Source of the DNA: Methylohalomonas lacus
GTDB taxonomy: Bacteria; Pseudomonadota; Gammaproteobacteria; Methylohalomonadales; Methylohalomonadaceae
Direction of reading: 5' to 3'
DNA: 52,902 nucleotides
Assembly: GCF_024808875.1 (NCBI RefSeq)
Contig: NZ_JANUCT010000019.1
Location: forward strand, 1-52,902
Shown: positions 1-9,203 of the stretch, in pieces
Position numbering within the stretch: the first letter of the stretch is position 1
How the letters are laid out: each line of letters begins with the position of its first letter
Made by a program: the position numbers and the translations under genes
The notes under the pieces: generated by a model
Database searches by the model: none
What the model saw: the letters and a program-made list of their open reading frames with translations, nothing else
What the model was told of the DNA's origin: nothing

Positions 1-89
1 CAGTCCGCCGGTATCGACTGCTGGAAAACGCTCAGTGAATCCGGTTCAGCCAGCGAGGCCGTTAACCGCAGTTCCTCAGCCATGGACAT
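1..89 (-). CDS. Possible 5' end of an unknown gene (partial, runs off the window)
   Basis: An open frame starts at ATG 89 (second in-frame ATG at 83) and stays open to the window edge, giving 29 residues that begin MSMAEELRLT. A GGGAG Shine-Dalgarno-like stretch sits six or seven bases upstream, but it is also the 3' arm of the terminator-like hairpin at 90-124. I do not recognise the protein. The opposite strand is also open here (frame 1, to the stop at 142-144), so the coding assignment is weak. Confidence 0.3.
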   Translation of the reverse strand, partial: MSMAEELRLTASLAEPDSLSVFQQSIPAD

Positions 90-124
90 AAAAAACTCCC
101 GTATCGGTATCCCGATACGGGAGT
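90..124 (-). terminator. Rho-independent terminator for minus-strand transcription
   Basis: A perfect 13-bp stem (95-107 with 112-124, loop TATC) is followed on the minus strand by six U. It lies 110 bases beyond the stop of the retropepsin-like gene at 234-791 and would end its transcript. Confidence 0.85.
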
Positions 125-233
125 CTGATCTCATGCTCCGCTAATGTATACCGCTTAACTGATCGGTATTAACCCTTGCGGTGGCCTTTTTACTATGTCT
201 GATACCGAAATCTAACAAGCGTAGACGGTGTTA

Positions 234-791
234 TCAGATGCCGATGTCCTCGTCACTGTCCTGTTCCTCATAGGACAGCCGTTCCGAATCGCCATCGCAG
301 ACAGGCTCCTTCAGGAACGTTTTGGTGACATCGATTGTGCCGAGATGCTGTATCGTACGGCGACCGATCAACAACGGGTAGGTCAGATCATCCCGGTTCT
401 CGAGGCCGAACTGTTCCTCGTAAACCGTGTCACCGAAACAGATTTCCAACAGTACGACAGGGCGGGTGTCACGTCCTCCCGCACCTATGACCGTCAGGTC
501 GCGAAACAAGGGCCGTTCCAGACGTTTGGTTTTCATTTCACCCTTGTCATTTTTTTCTAAGGCCAGTGTAAAGCGAACCCATTCTTCGTCATCGCGTTCG
601 AAACGTTCAATATCAGTCGCGTGAATGGATGATGTCAGGGCGCCGCTGTCCAGTTTCGCCTTGGCCTCGATATCCAGGGACTCGACACGTGCATGCTCTA
701 TCCAGCCGTAGGTTTCCTTGCCCTGTACGTTGGCGGTAAACAGGCAAAACATTGCCAGTAGCACGCCGGAGCCGGTACCAAGCGATCTCAT
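234..791 (-). CDS. Retropepsin-like 'ATP-dependent zinc protease' family protein (RimB/COG4067-like)
   Basis: This 185-residue protein has an N-terminal signal peptide (hydrophobic about residues 8-20, likely cut after NVQG). An aspartic-protease-like LDSGA motif at 47-51 is followed by TSSIHA. The family was named a zinc protease but belongs to the single-domain retropepsin-like fold; here the protein would be periplasmic. The C-terminal tail is acidic (EEQDSDEDIGI). AGGAAG lies eight bases before the ATG. It is downstream of acr3 in the same direction with a 122-bp gap, so it may be co-transcribed with the arsenic genes or independent. Its substrate cannot be read from sequence. Confidence 0.8.
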   Translation of the reverse strand: MRSLGTGSGVLLAMFCLFTANVQGKETYGWIEHARVESLDIEAKAKLDSGALTSSIHATDIERFERDDEEWVRFTLALEKNDKGEMKTKRLERPLFRDLTVIGAGGRDTRPVVLLEICFGDTVYEEQFGLENRDDLTYPLLIGRRTIQHLGTIDVTKTFLKEPVCDGDSERLSYEEQDSDEDIGI

Positions 792-913
792 GCTAAAAGC
801 TTCCTCATATTGAAAATTTCCCGTTTAGAAGCCAGCACCAATTGAAGGTTCCTCGATTAATTATCCAGCCACTGCAAATTTGACGAAATGCACAGAAACG
901 CGCAGATATATGC

Positions 914-1975
914 TCAACCTGTCTGCTGCGCAGGCTTATACAGGCGGGTACGCAACCAAAACGCCGCGTTAACCAGTAGGATCAATACCGGCACCTCCAC
1001 CAGCGGGCCGACCACAGCGGCGAAGGCGACGCCGGACTCGATACCGAACACGGCGATAGCCACGGCAATGGCCAGCTCAAAGTTATTGCCCGAGGCGGTA
1101 AAGGCCAGCGTGGTGCTGCGCTCGTAGTCGGCACCGAAGTACCAGGCCAGTATGAAACTGATGAAGAACATTAGTACAAAATAGAACACCAGCGGTACCG
1201 CAATGCGCAGCACATCGAATGGAATATCGACTATGGTGCTGCCCTTGAGGCTGAACATCACGACGATGGTAAACAACAGGGCGATCAGCGTCAGCGGGCC
1301 GACGCGCGGCAGATAGATTTGCTCGTACCAGTCCCGCCCCTTGGCACTCATCAGCCAGTGACGGCCGAAATAGCCGGCGGCAAAAGGAATACCGAGATAG
1401 ACCAGCACGCTCTCGACCACCTGCCAGACGCTGACGTCCACGATCTGGCCGGCCAGACCGAACCACTGCGGCGCGACGGTAATGAACAGCCAGGCGTAAA
1501 AGCCATAGGTGACGATCTGGAACAGGCTGTTCATCGCCACCAGGCCGGCGCCGTACTCGCTGCTGCCGCGGGCCAGCTGATTCCAGACCAGCACCATGGC
1601 AATACAGCGCGCGATGCCCACCAGTATCAGGCCGGTCATGTATTCCGGGTAGTCGTGCAGGAACACGATCGCCAATACGAACATCAGCACCGGTCCGATG
1701 AGCCAGTTCTGGACCAGCGACAGGATCAGGATACGGCGATCCCGGAAGACCTCGCCCATGGCTTCATAGCGAACCTTGGCCAACGGCGGATACATCATCA
1801 GGATGAGGCCGATCGCGATCAGGATGTTGGTATTGCCGATTTCGAACTGGCCGATGATATCGGCGCTGCCGGGCACCAGCCGCCCCAGCAGCACGCCGGC
1901 CAGCATCGCCAGGAAGATCCAGAGGGTCAGGTAGCGATCGAGAAAACCCATGCGCTGACTGATGGCGGTATTCAT
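914..1975 (-). CDS. acr3: Acr3-type arsenite efflux permease
   Basis: This 353-residue protein has about ten hydrophobic membrane segments and belongs to the ACR3 family of the bile acid/arsenite/riboflavin transporter superfamily. Two family-defining residues are visible: the cysteine in ARCIAMV (C124) and the glutamate in SGNNFEL (E300), both tied to As(III) transport in characterised Acr3 proteins. It exports the arsenite made by ArsC across the inner membrane, driven by the proton gradient. Its ATG overlaps the arsC stop by four bases, so it is translationally coupled as the last core gene of arsR-arsC-acr3. The length matches the family. Confidence 0.95.
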   Translation of the reverse strand: MNTAISQRMGFLDRYLTLWIFLAMLAGVLLGRLVPGSADIIGQFEIGNTNILIAIGLILMMYPPLAKVRYEAMGEVFRDRRILILSLVQNWLIGPVLMFVLAIVFLHDYPEYMTGLILVGIARCIAMVLVWNQLARGSSEYGAGLVAMNSLFQIVTYGFYAWLFITVAPQWFGLAGQIVDVSVWQVVESVLVYLGIPFAAGYFGRHWLMSAKGRDWYEQIYLPRVGPLTLIALLFTIVVMFSLKGSTIVDIPFDVLRIAVPLVFYFVLMFFISFILAWYFGADYERSTTLAFTASGNNFELAIAVAIAVFGIESGVAFAAVVGPLVEVPVLILLVNAAFWLRTRLYKPAQQTG

Positions 1976-2406
1976 GTGGGGGTCTGCTCCTTGATGATAT
2001 CCGGTAGTGCCTGAACAAAATCGCGGATCTGATCGCGTACGCGGCGATAATGCTCGAGTGCTGCGTCTTCGCTGCCGGCGCCGCGTGCCAGGCGCGGCGG
2101 ATCCTCGAAGCCCCGGTGCAGGACCGTAACCCGGCCGGGGAATACCGGGCAGGCTTCCGCGGCGCTATCGCAGACGGTCACGACCAGCTCGAAGGGAATA
2201 TCACGAAGCGTGTCGACATGCTTGGAATAGTGTTCACTAATGTCGACACCGCTTTCCTGCATGACTCTGACTGCGCGCGGATCGACACCGTGTGGCGCGA
2301 CGCCGGCGGACCAGACCCTGAATTGCTCCCCATGCAGATGCCGGGCCCAGCCCTCGGCCATCTGGCTGCGACAGGCATTGCCCGTGCAGAGAAAAAGAAT
2401 ATTCAT
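1972..2406 (-). CDS. arsC: Arsenate reductase, thioredoxin-coupled low-molecular-weight phosphatase type
   Basis: I start this gene at the ATG giving [10 protein letters not shown] (144 residues); the frame is open further upstream but the family begins here. The CX5R phosphatase loop is C7 to R13. The redox cysteines used to shuttle electrons appear in [11 protein letters not shown], the pattern of thioredoxin-dependent ArsC. It reduces arsenate to arsenite in the cytoplasm for export by Acr3. It starts five bases after the arsR stop and overlaps acr3 by four bases, which is a tight operon. Confidence 0.93.
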   Translation of the reverse strand: MNILFLCTGNACRSQMAEGWARHLHGEQFRVWSAGVAPHGVDPRAVRVMQESGVDISEHYSKHVDTLRDIPFELVVTVCDSAAEACPVFPGRVTVLHRGFEDPPRLARGAGSEDAALEHYRRVRDQIRDFVQALPDIIKEQTPT

Positions 2407-2411
2407 GTCTA

Positions 2412-2744
2412 TCAGGACGCCTTGTGTTGCTTGCGGCCCAGATCGCGGCAGACTTCGGGCTGGCCGCCGCAGCATTTATCGGTCAGGAAATCCACCAGGC
2501 TGCCCATGGCGCCAAAGTCCGCGCTATAGATAATCGAGCGTCCCTCGCGCCTAGAATGCACCAGGCCGGCGCGTTCCAGGTGGGCGATATGGAATGTCAG
2601 GCTGGACGGGCTGATCGCCAGCTTGTCGGCGATTCGGCCGGCCGCCATGCCTGCCGGACCGGCCTCGACCAGTCGCTGGAAAATCCCGAGGCGCACGTCG
2701 TGGGCAAGCGCGGCAAAGGCATTGATGGCGGTCTGACGTTTCAT
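2412..2744 (-). CDS. arsR: ArsR/SmtB-family arsenic-responsive repressor
   Basis: This 110-residue winged-helix protein has its recognition region around ISPSSLTFHIAHL (44-56) and the wing around SRREGRSIIYSA (64-75). Three cysteines near the C-terminus (C91, C92, C99) are placed to bind As(III), as in ArsR variants that carry the metal site near the C-terminus rather than in the DNA-binding helix. It is the first gene of arsR-arsC-acr3. A palindrome at 2746-2765 lies directly against the ATG, so it probably represses its own operon until arsenite binds. No Shine-Dalgarno is visible upstream. Confidence 0.93.
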   Translation of the reverse strand: MKRQTAINAFAALAHDVRLGIFQRLVEAGPAGMAAGRIADKLAISPSSLTFHIAHLERAGLVHSRREGRSIIYSADFGAMGSLVDFLTDKCCGGQPEVCRDLGRKQHKAS

Positions 2745-2745
2745 T

Positions 2746-2765
2746 ATTTCAAATAATATTGAAAT
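2746..2765 (-). promoter_or_regulatory. Probable ArsR operator
   Basis: This is a perfect inverted repeat, ATTTCAA-N6-TTGAAAT (2746-2752 and 2759-2765), AT-rich and ending one base before the arsR ATG. SmtB/ArsR repressors bind imperfect AT-rich palindromes of this size at the promoters of their own operons. Confidence 0.75.
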
Positions 2766-2818
2766 ATAATGAACAGCGCAACAGCAGTGTCGACTGATCG
2801 GATTTCAGCGGGGAACGT

Positions 2819-2843
2819 TAAAACGCCACCAGGGCATGGCGGC
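2819..2843 (-). terminator. Weak terminator after the efflux operon
   Basis: A short stem (CGCCA at 2824-2828 with TGGCG at 2837-2841) is followed on the minus strand by UUUU. It lies just past the stop of the TolC-like gene. The stem is only five bp, so it may be inefficient and allow read-through toward arsR. Confidence 0.4.
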
Positions 2844-2848
2844 TTGTC

Positions 2849-4576
2849 TTACGGGCCGGCGGTCGAGATATTGATTTTGTCGCTCCCCGGCAAGTCGATA
2901 CCGCGTCGCTCCAGCAACGAACCTTCCAGCCGGTAGAGTTCAATCAACGCCTTGCGATGAGCCACGCGGGCCTCCACTTCACCAATCTGGCTTTCTATCA
3001 GATCACGCTGGGCCAGTGCGACATCGAACGAAGTCGATTCGCCGACGCGGAATCGCACCTGTTCGGTTTCCAAAACCTGTTCCTGCAGCTCGCGTGTCGC
3101 AGTACTGGCGCTGATCTGCTGGCGTGTCCGCTGGACTTCGACAAAGGCCGTGCGGATGTCCAGGGAAACGAGCTGGGCCAGATTCTTGAGGCTCAGCTCG
3201 GCCTGATCGCGCGTCGCCCGGGCACTTCGGTAGCGCGCCTCGGCGGCCCGGTTGCGCACCGGGAATTCGAAATTCACCCCCACGCCGCCATCATAGGACG
3301 GACCGTCAAAGTCGTCGAACGAGCGATTGAACGAGTTGGAAAAGCTCGACTTGCCAAGCGTCAGGAAGACATCCAGTTGTGGCAGCAGTCCATTCCGGGT
3401 CTCGACCACTTGCAATCGGCCGCGCTCGATATCCAGCCGCGCCTGGTTCAATTCCGGCCGCATGCGCATCGCCAGCGCCAGACGTTCGTCCGGACTGTCC
3501 AGCGGTACCGCCGTGATCTGTGGGTCAGCAGTGGCACGAATTCGCTGTTGCCAGCCCGTGGCGGTTTTGGGATTGGTCAATTGCAACAGCTGCAGGCGCG
3601 TCTTTTCCAGTTCGCTGCGCGCGTCGATGAGATCCTGTTGCCGCAGCGCCACTTCGGCCCTGGCCGAGGACTCCTCGGTTTCGGACAGCTGGCCGACCCT
3701 GATGCGCTGTTCGGTCTCATCAAGCTGCTGTTTGGCAACCTCAAGCGCCTTGTTAAAGATCTCTATACGTCGCTGAGCCAGTACATAATCCCAGTAGGTC
3801 GACTCGATATCGGCAACCAGGGTCTCCGTAAAGCCGTGCAACTCATAGACCGACAACAACGTATCGACTTCTGCCTGGCGAACTGACGCCAGATTGGCAT
3901 CGATGCCGGCACCGCGCAGTAACGCCTGGGTCACCGTAATGCCGGCGCGTGTACCGTACTGGCGCTGGGTTCGATCGCTGTCCGTACGGTTCTGACTGAG
4001 ACTGAGTTCAATATCGGTACCCGTTGGCAGACTCTGACGCACGCCGACGGCTGCATCACTACCGAAGCCTTCCACGGCAAAGGTCTGCTGTGTGGCGCGA
4101 TCCGACTGCTGCACGGCTTCACGATCGTAGCCGAATTCAGCAAATACGACCGGATCGAATACCGCGCGCTCGATATCTTCAAAGGTCCCCGTGATCACCG
4201 GGTTGAGTTGTTCCACCAGCAGTCCCCGGTTGTTCTGCAAACCCTTCAGCACCGCCTGCTCGACCGACAGCTCGAGTACTGGCGCACCGGTTGCGTCAGC
4301 GGCAGCCATCCCGGCCGGCTCATGTTCAGGCAAGCCGGGCTTGAGACCCAGCCTGCGCAGATCCTGGCTCACGCCCAGATCCATTTCCGGGCCCAGGGCG
4401 TCCGTCTCGGGCTCGTACGCCGGCGGACTGTTGATGTCCACTGGTGTATTGCCCAGACGCTGGGTCGCGGCGGCACCCGGCCTGGCTCCGTCTTCGGCGA
4501 CGGCTGTGCCGACTTGCAGAGTGAAAACGACCAGTACGTGGCAGACCGTCATTATTACGCACTTGAGATATTTCAC
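2849..4576 (-). CDS. TolC-family outer membrane efflux channel
   Basis: This 575-residue protein has a signal peptide (hydrophobic about 5-25, cleavage near AVAED) and two OEP/TolC repeats: long alpha-helical coiled-coil segments (for example residues 255-330) alternate with beta-strand-like stretches. It forms the outer-membrane exit duct for the RND pump encoded just upstream. The start is GTG at 4576, two bases after the pump stop, with GAGG before it; an ATG at 4552 (residue 9) is an alternative. The acidic stretch at 70-105 before the first OEP repeat is longer than in E. coli TolC. The substrate is unknown. Confidence 0.9.
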   Translation of the reverse strand: MKYLKCVIMTVCHVLVVFTLQVGTAVAEDGARPGAAATQRLGNTPVDINSPPAYEPETDALGPEMDLGVSQDLRRLGLKPGLPEHEPAGMAAADATGAPVLELSVEQAVLKGLQNNRGLLVEQLNPVITGTFEDIERAVFDPVVFAEFGYDREAVQQSDRATQQTFAVEGFGSDAAVGVRQSLPTGTDIELSLSQNRTDSDRTQRQYGTRAGITVTQALLRGAGIDANLASVRQAEVDTLLSVYELHGFTETLVADIESTYWDYVLAQRRIEIFNKALEVAKQQLDETEQRIRVGQLSETEESSARAEVALRQQDLIDARSELEKTRLQLLQLTNPKTATGWQQRIRATADPQITAVPLDSPDERLALAMRMRPELNQARLDIERGRLQVVETRNGLLPQLDVFLTLGKSSFSNSFNRSFDDFDGPSYDGGVGVNFEFPVRNRAAEARYRSARATRDQAELSLKNLAQLVSLDIRTAFVEVQRTRQQISASTATRELQEQVLETEQVRFRVGESTSFDVALAQRDLIESQIGEVEARVAHRKALIELYRLEGSLLERRGIDLPGSDKINISTAGP

Positions 4577-4578
4577 CT

Positions 4579-7500
4579 TTATGCCTCAGCCTGACTGGAT
4601 GCGTGTAATGCACGCGCGTTGCTGCGATGGACCAGTGAGTACAATACCGGAATGACAATCAATGTAATGAAGGTAGCACTCAACATGCCGCCAATAACCA
4701 CCCGTGCCAGTGAAGCCTGCGTTTCGCCACCCTCACCCATGCCCAGAGCTAACGGGATCAAGGCAAGTATCGTCGTCAGTGACGTCATCAATACAGGACG
4801 CAATCTGTCACGACCGGAGATGCGCGCCACATCCATCGCATCCATGCCGCCTTCGCGATGCAAACGACCGGCATGGTCCACGATCAGAATCGCATTGTTA
4901 ACAACAATACCCACCAGCATGACACAGCCTATAAATGCTTGAACATTGAAACTTGTGCCAGTCAAAAACAGTGCCAGCAAAACTCCGATTAATGCCAGCG
5001 GAACACACATCATGACAATGAGCGGATCGATCAACGACTCGTACAGACAGGCCATAACCATGTAAACCAGGATGATCGCGAGCACAAGGTTAAGCATCAG
5101 CTCACTGAATGCTTGCTGTTGCTCCTCGTAGTCACCGCTGATTAGCACCTCCGTATCATCCGGCGTCGGAATTCCCTGTAGCACCTTGCGCACATCGGCA
5201 ACAACAGCATTCAGATCCCGGCCACCGATATTGGCATCGACATCAACGACCCGCTGCTGATCCTTGCGATCGATTTCGACGGGACGTTCACTGGACTCCG
5301 TTCGTACCACGTTACGCAAAACGACCTGTTCATCGTTATCATTCATGACGGTCAGATTGAGAACTTCCTCGATGCTTTTGTACTGGGCACCCTCGAGCTG
5401 CACACGTATGGCATATTCGTTACCCGTATCGCCGCGATAATAACCGGTTACACGACCGGCAATGGCCGTTTCCACGGCACGCGCGATCTTGTCAACGGAT
5501 ACACCCATATCCGCTGCCCGCGCCCGGTCGACGCGGAAGATGGTCTGCGGCTCCAGCTCCTCGCGGCTCAGGCGCACATCGGTAATACCCGCAACTGTCT
5601 GGATATGTTCACGGATGACGCCGCCCAGTCGATCCAGTGTGTCAAGATTATAGCCCCGAATTTCGATCTCCAGATTTTCCGCATCGCCGCCGGCAATACG
5701 TCGAAACAGGAACAGCCCCTGGCCGGCACGCGTTCGGATAACAGCACCGGGTATGCCCTTGAGCTCACGCCGCAGGTCTGCGGCGATATCCTGGCTGCTG
5801 CGTTTGCGTTCACTGGCCGGCACCAGGCTGATTTCGATTTCCGCCTCGCTGGGCCTGCCGCGGAAGGAGCTGCCGCCCACATCGACCACCGTGGCCGCTG
5901 CTTCCGGCACCTTTTCACGTATGATCGACTCGATCCACAGGGAACGCTCATTGAGGACTTCCAGGCGCGTGCCCGGCTCCATCTGCACTTCGACCCGGAC
6001 TTCACCCTCATCCGTTTCCGGCATATAGCCGCCGCCGATATATGGCAATAACAGCATACTGGCCAACAGCAAAGCGAACGTCAGCAACAATGTCGCGGCA
6101 GGCAGGCGCAGGGCATTGTCCAGCAGGCGTGCATACAGCATCTCCACCCGACTGAAGGCCGCAGCACTGGTTCGCTGCAACCAGTTCTCACTCGTGGAAT
6201 CCCCGCTGATTGGCTTATGAGCCCTGTTCAGATTAGCCACCAGCATCGGTATCAACGTCAGCGAAACAACCAGCGAACACACCAATGCAAAGCCGATGAC
6301 GTAACCGATCTGGCGAAACAGTATGCCGGCCATATCCTGGGTAAAAAGCATGGGCAGGAATATAACCAGAGTGGTCAGCGTACTGGCGACGACCGGGGCA
6401 GCGACTCGCCCGGTGCCTTCTACGGCCGCTGAAACTGATGAGTACCCTTTTTTCTGACGCAATCGGGTTATGTTTTCTATGACGACGATGGCATTGTCCA
6501 CCATCATGCCAACGCCCAGGGCAAGGCCGCCCAGCGTCATCATGTTCAATGTGAAGCCGCCAAAATAGATCAGAACGAATGTCGTTATGATCGATATGGG
6601 AATGGCTGTCGCCACCACCAGCGTGGAACGCAGGTCACGCAGGAAAAACAGCAGCACCAGTATCGCCAGCCCACCACCATAAAATATCGCCCGGCTGACA
6701 TTGTTGATCGAGCGCTGGATATAGGCGGATGTATCCATGACCGGCATTATCGTCATCTGCGGATAATCGCGACGCAGCCGCTCCATTTCACGCTTGACGG
6801 CTGCGGCCACTTCTACCGTATTACTGCCGGACTGTTTCCTGATGGCCAGTCGAATACCCGATTCGCCGTTAATGCGGATCAGCCGATCCAGCCGCGCATG
6901 TGTATCAACAACATCTGCCACTTGATGCAGGTAAACGGGTATGCCGTCCTGAGTGGCAACGACGGTATCCCGTATTTCCTCCAGCCGGGTGAATTCCCCC
7001 GGTGTGCGCAGTGACAAATCAAACCGGCCACGCTGAATCTGGCCGGCAGGAACGACCACATTGGCATCCTGAATAGCGGTGCGGATCTGCTCCAGCGAAA
7101 GGCCCAATGCCTGAATCTTGTTATCCTTCAGATCAACATGGATCTCGCGCTCCAGACCACCCCATATATCGACCGCAGCAACGCCGGGTATGCGCTCCAA
7201 CCGATAGGATATGCGCTCATCAACAATCTCACGCTGCTTTATAGGGTCCAGACGGCTGGAGATACCAAGCAACAGGATGGGAAAATCGGCCACATCAAAT
7301 TTGCGGATACGGGGCCGCTGCATGTCATCGGGCAACTCGTCAATAATACGGTCCAGACGGTCGCGGATGTCATTGGTTGCCACATCCAAATCGGTGCCCC
7401 AGACAAAAGACACACGCACGGTGCTTACGCCCTCGCCGGACTCCGAGGATATCTCTTCCACGCCCGGCACTGCGACGACCGCCTCTTCCAGTGGCCGGGT

Positions 7501-7689
7501 CACGAGCAGTTCCATCTCCTCGGGGCCGACGTTGCTATACTCGGCGGATATGGTCAGCGTCGGATAGGTCACGTCCGGCAACAGATCAATGGGCAGTCTT
7601 TTAACGGCGACAGCACCGAGGGTCAGGGCTATCAGGGTGACCATGATCGTGAAGATCGGGCGCGCAACGGTCAGGCGGGCGGGATTCAT
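4579..7689 (-). CDS. RND efflux pump, inner-membrane permease (HAE1/AcrB-like)
   Basis: This 1036-residue protein has the RND duplication: TM1 at the N-terminus, a large periplasmic loop, TM2-6, then the same again. It begins MNPARLTVARPIFTIMV (ATG 7689; a TTG codon earlier is also in frame). The TM4 proton-relay motif reads GMMVDNAIVVIEN, with one aspartate followed by Asn, where AcrB and MexB have two aspartates. That pattern occurs in a distinct HAE1 subgroup. It sits 11 bp after its adaptor and two bp before its TolC partner, forming a complete tripartite operon. Drug, lipid or solvent export is likely; the substrate cannot be told. Confidence 0.92.
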   Translation of the reverse strand: MNPARLTVARPIFTIMVTLIALTLGAVAVKRLPIDLLPDVTYPTLTISAEYSNVGPEEMELLVTRPLEEAVVAVPGVEEISSESGEGVSTVRVSFVWGTDLDVATNDIRDRLDRIIDELPDDMQRPRIRKFDVADFPILLLGISSRLDPIKQREIVDERISYRLERIPGVAAVDIWGGLEREIHVDLKDNKIQALGLSLEQIRTAIQDANVVVPAGQIQRGRFDLSLRTPGEFTRLEEIRDTVVATQDGIPVYLHQVADVVDTHARLDRLIRINGESGIRLAIRKQSGSNTVEVAAAVKREMERLRRDYPQMTIMPVMDTSAYIQRSINNVSRAIFYGGGLAILVLLFFLRDLRSTLVVATAIPISIITTFVLIYFGGFTLNMMTLGGLALGVGMMVDNAIVVIENITRLRQKKGYSSVSAAVEGTGRVAAPVVASTLTTLVIFLPMLFTQDMAGILFRQIGYVIGFALVCSLVVSLTLIPMLVANLNRAHKPISGDSTSENWLQRTSAAAFSRVEMLYARLLDNALRLPAATLLLTFALLLASMLLLPYIGGGYMPETDEGEVRVEVQMEPGTRLEVLNERSLWIESIIREKVPEAAATVVDVGGSSFRGRPSEAEIEISLVPASERKRSSQDIAADLRRELKGIPGAVIRTRAGQGLFLFRRIAGGDAENLEIEIRGYNLDTLDRLGGVIREHIQTVAGITDVRLSREELEPQTIFRVDRARAADMGVSVDKIARAVETAIAGRVTGYYRGDTGNEYAIRVQLEGAQYKSIEEVLNLTVMNDNDEQVVLRNVVRTESSERPVEIDRKDQQRVVDVDANIGGRDLNAVVADVRKVLQGIPTPDDTEVLISGDYEEQQQAFSELMLNLVLAIILVYMVMACLYESLIDPLIVMMCVPLALIGVLLALFLTGTSFNVQAFIGCVMLVGIVVNNAILIVDHAGRLHREGGMDAMDVARISGRDRLRPVLMTSLTTILALIPLALGMGEGGETQASLARVVIGGMLSATFITLIVIPVLYSLVHRSNARALHASSQAEA

Positions 7690-7700
7690 CAATAATGCCC

Positions 7701-8906
7701 TCAGGCGCCCGGAACAGCGATCGGCGTGGCGTTTTCGCTTGTATCAGAAATGACAATGGCACTGCCGTCTTCCAGCAGGTGCTGGCCGAGAACCACGACC
7801 TCGCCGCTCAATGAGTGCTTCACGATCTCCACGTGTTCGCCCTCACTGATTCCCGTTTCCACGGCGACGAACCGGGCTTGATTGTTGTCCCGGTCAATCA
7901 GGAAAACGCCCTGCCTGTCATCGCGCTTTACCAACGCATCATAGGGCACTACGGTTGCCCCGGACTTGTCTTCCAGTTCGACACCGGCACTGATAAACAT
8001 GCCGGGTTTCAATAAAAGATCAGGGTTCGGGATTGTCACCTCCACCCGGGCCTGGCGCGACGCTTCACGAAACAATGGCGCGATGCGCTTGACCGTACCC
8101 TCAAACTGCCGATCCGGATAGGCCTCGGCAACAATGGTGACCGGCTGGCCGATACTCAGCCGGGGATAATCACGCTCGGTTACGTAAATGGCACCAACCA
8201 GTTCGCTGATATCCAGCACCGATACGATCGGTGTATTGGCTGAAATCGTGGTGCCTTCGTCAACAAAGCGCTCCCCCACCACACGTTGCCGATCACCGTT
8301 TTCCCAGTTTGCGTTTATGTTGGTATACGACAGGCGCACCTGGGCGGTACGCAATGCGGCTTCGGCCTGGCCGACCTGGGCCTCGGCAAGGCTGACCCGG
8401 GCGCGCTGGGCAATGGCTTCGGCCTGGACACTATCGAGTTCCGCTTCCGAGGCGATTTTCTGTTCACGCAGTTGCCGGGTTCGTGCAAGTTCTTTCTGGC
8501 GGGCCTCCAGACTGCTGCGCGCTTCGGCAAGCGTGGCTTTTGCAACCGCCACCGCCGATTCGGCCTCCTGCACCTGCTGCTGGTGCTCAGCATCATCCAG
8601 TCGGGCTATCAGTTGCCCCTTCTCTACCCGATCGCCAATATCCACCAGCAGGCTTTCCAGCTGGCCCGCCACCCGTGGCGCAACTTCAAATTCTGCAGCG
8701 GCATGAAGCGAACCGCTATAATGACGGCGATCACTAATATCGGCCTGCTTCACCGGTGCCACTTCGACCGCGACCGCGGCCTTGGGGGTACCAGGCTTGA
8801 TCACGCCCGGCGGCCCCGACTGTTCAGTTGCCAGCCACGACCACGCATGATAGCCAAGCAGCAGGACAACCAGTACTGCCAATAATCGGGTCAACGACTT
8901 GCCCAT
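7701..8906 (-). CDS. RND efflux periplasmic adaptor (membrane fusion protein)
   Basis: I start at the ATG giving MGKSLTRLLAVLVVLLLG (401 residues), preceded by AGAGGA at good spacing; the longer frame to 9068 has no family support. An N-terminal membrane anchor is followed by the lipoyl/barrel-sandwich half (VAPRVAGQLESLLVDIGDRVEKGQ), a coiled-coil hairpin (about 110-190), the second lipoyl half, a beta-barrel domain and a membrane-proximal domain. It links the pump to the TolC channel and is the first gene of the operon. Confidence 0.92.
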   Translation of the reverse strand: MGKSLTRLLAVLVVLLLGYHAWSWLATEQSGPPGVIKPGTPKAAVAVEVAPVKQADISDRRHYSGSLHAAAEFEVAPRVAGQLESLLVDIGDRVEKGQLIARLDDAEHQQQVQEAESAVAVAKATLAEARSSLEARQKELARTRQLREQKIASEAELDSVQAEAIAQRARVSLAEAQVGQAEAALRTAQVRLSYTNINANWENGDRQRVVGERFVDEGTTISANTPIVSVLDISELVGAIYVTERDYPRLSIGQPVTIVAEAYPDRQFEGTVKRIAPLFREASRQARVEVTIPNPDLLLKPGMFISAGVELEDKSGATVVPYDALVKRDDRQGVFLIDRDNNQARFVAVETGISEGEHVEIVKHSLSGEVVVLGQHLLEDGSAIVISDTSENATPIAVPGA

Positions 8907-9203
8907 ATGTTCCTCTGAAATGTCGGACCGGTTTGCCAACCGGAAACCGGAGCGCCTGATAATCTTTTGATTTTTCCAGTCTGGATCGATTGTGCCAGCA
9001 AAATTAACGACACAATGTGTAAATAAATAGGCAGGTGGCCAATATTTTCCCGGTGATCCGGCAGCCATTTCCCGTAACGTACCCGCGAGGGCAAATCCCG
9101 GATATCAGCGATTTAGAGTCGCAAAAATGGCAATCCAGCGCCCGGTCTGCTATTACTTACCTCTCGCAATCCGGATAATCCAAACAATAACATCGGAACT
9201 GCC
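8907..9203. other. Intergenic region between divergent genes
   Basis: About 300 bases separate the efflux operon (leftward) from the ParA-like gene (rightward), so both promoters must lie here. I see no convincing sigma-70 pair, palindromic operator, small gene or terminator. Confidence 0.5.

Noticed and set aside
1-144. Plus-strand frame open from the window start
   Set aside because: It runs through the terminator hairpin and its product resembles no family; the minus-strand frame is at least preceded by a ribosome-binding-like site.
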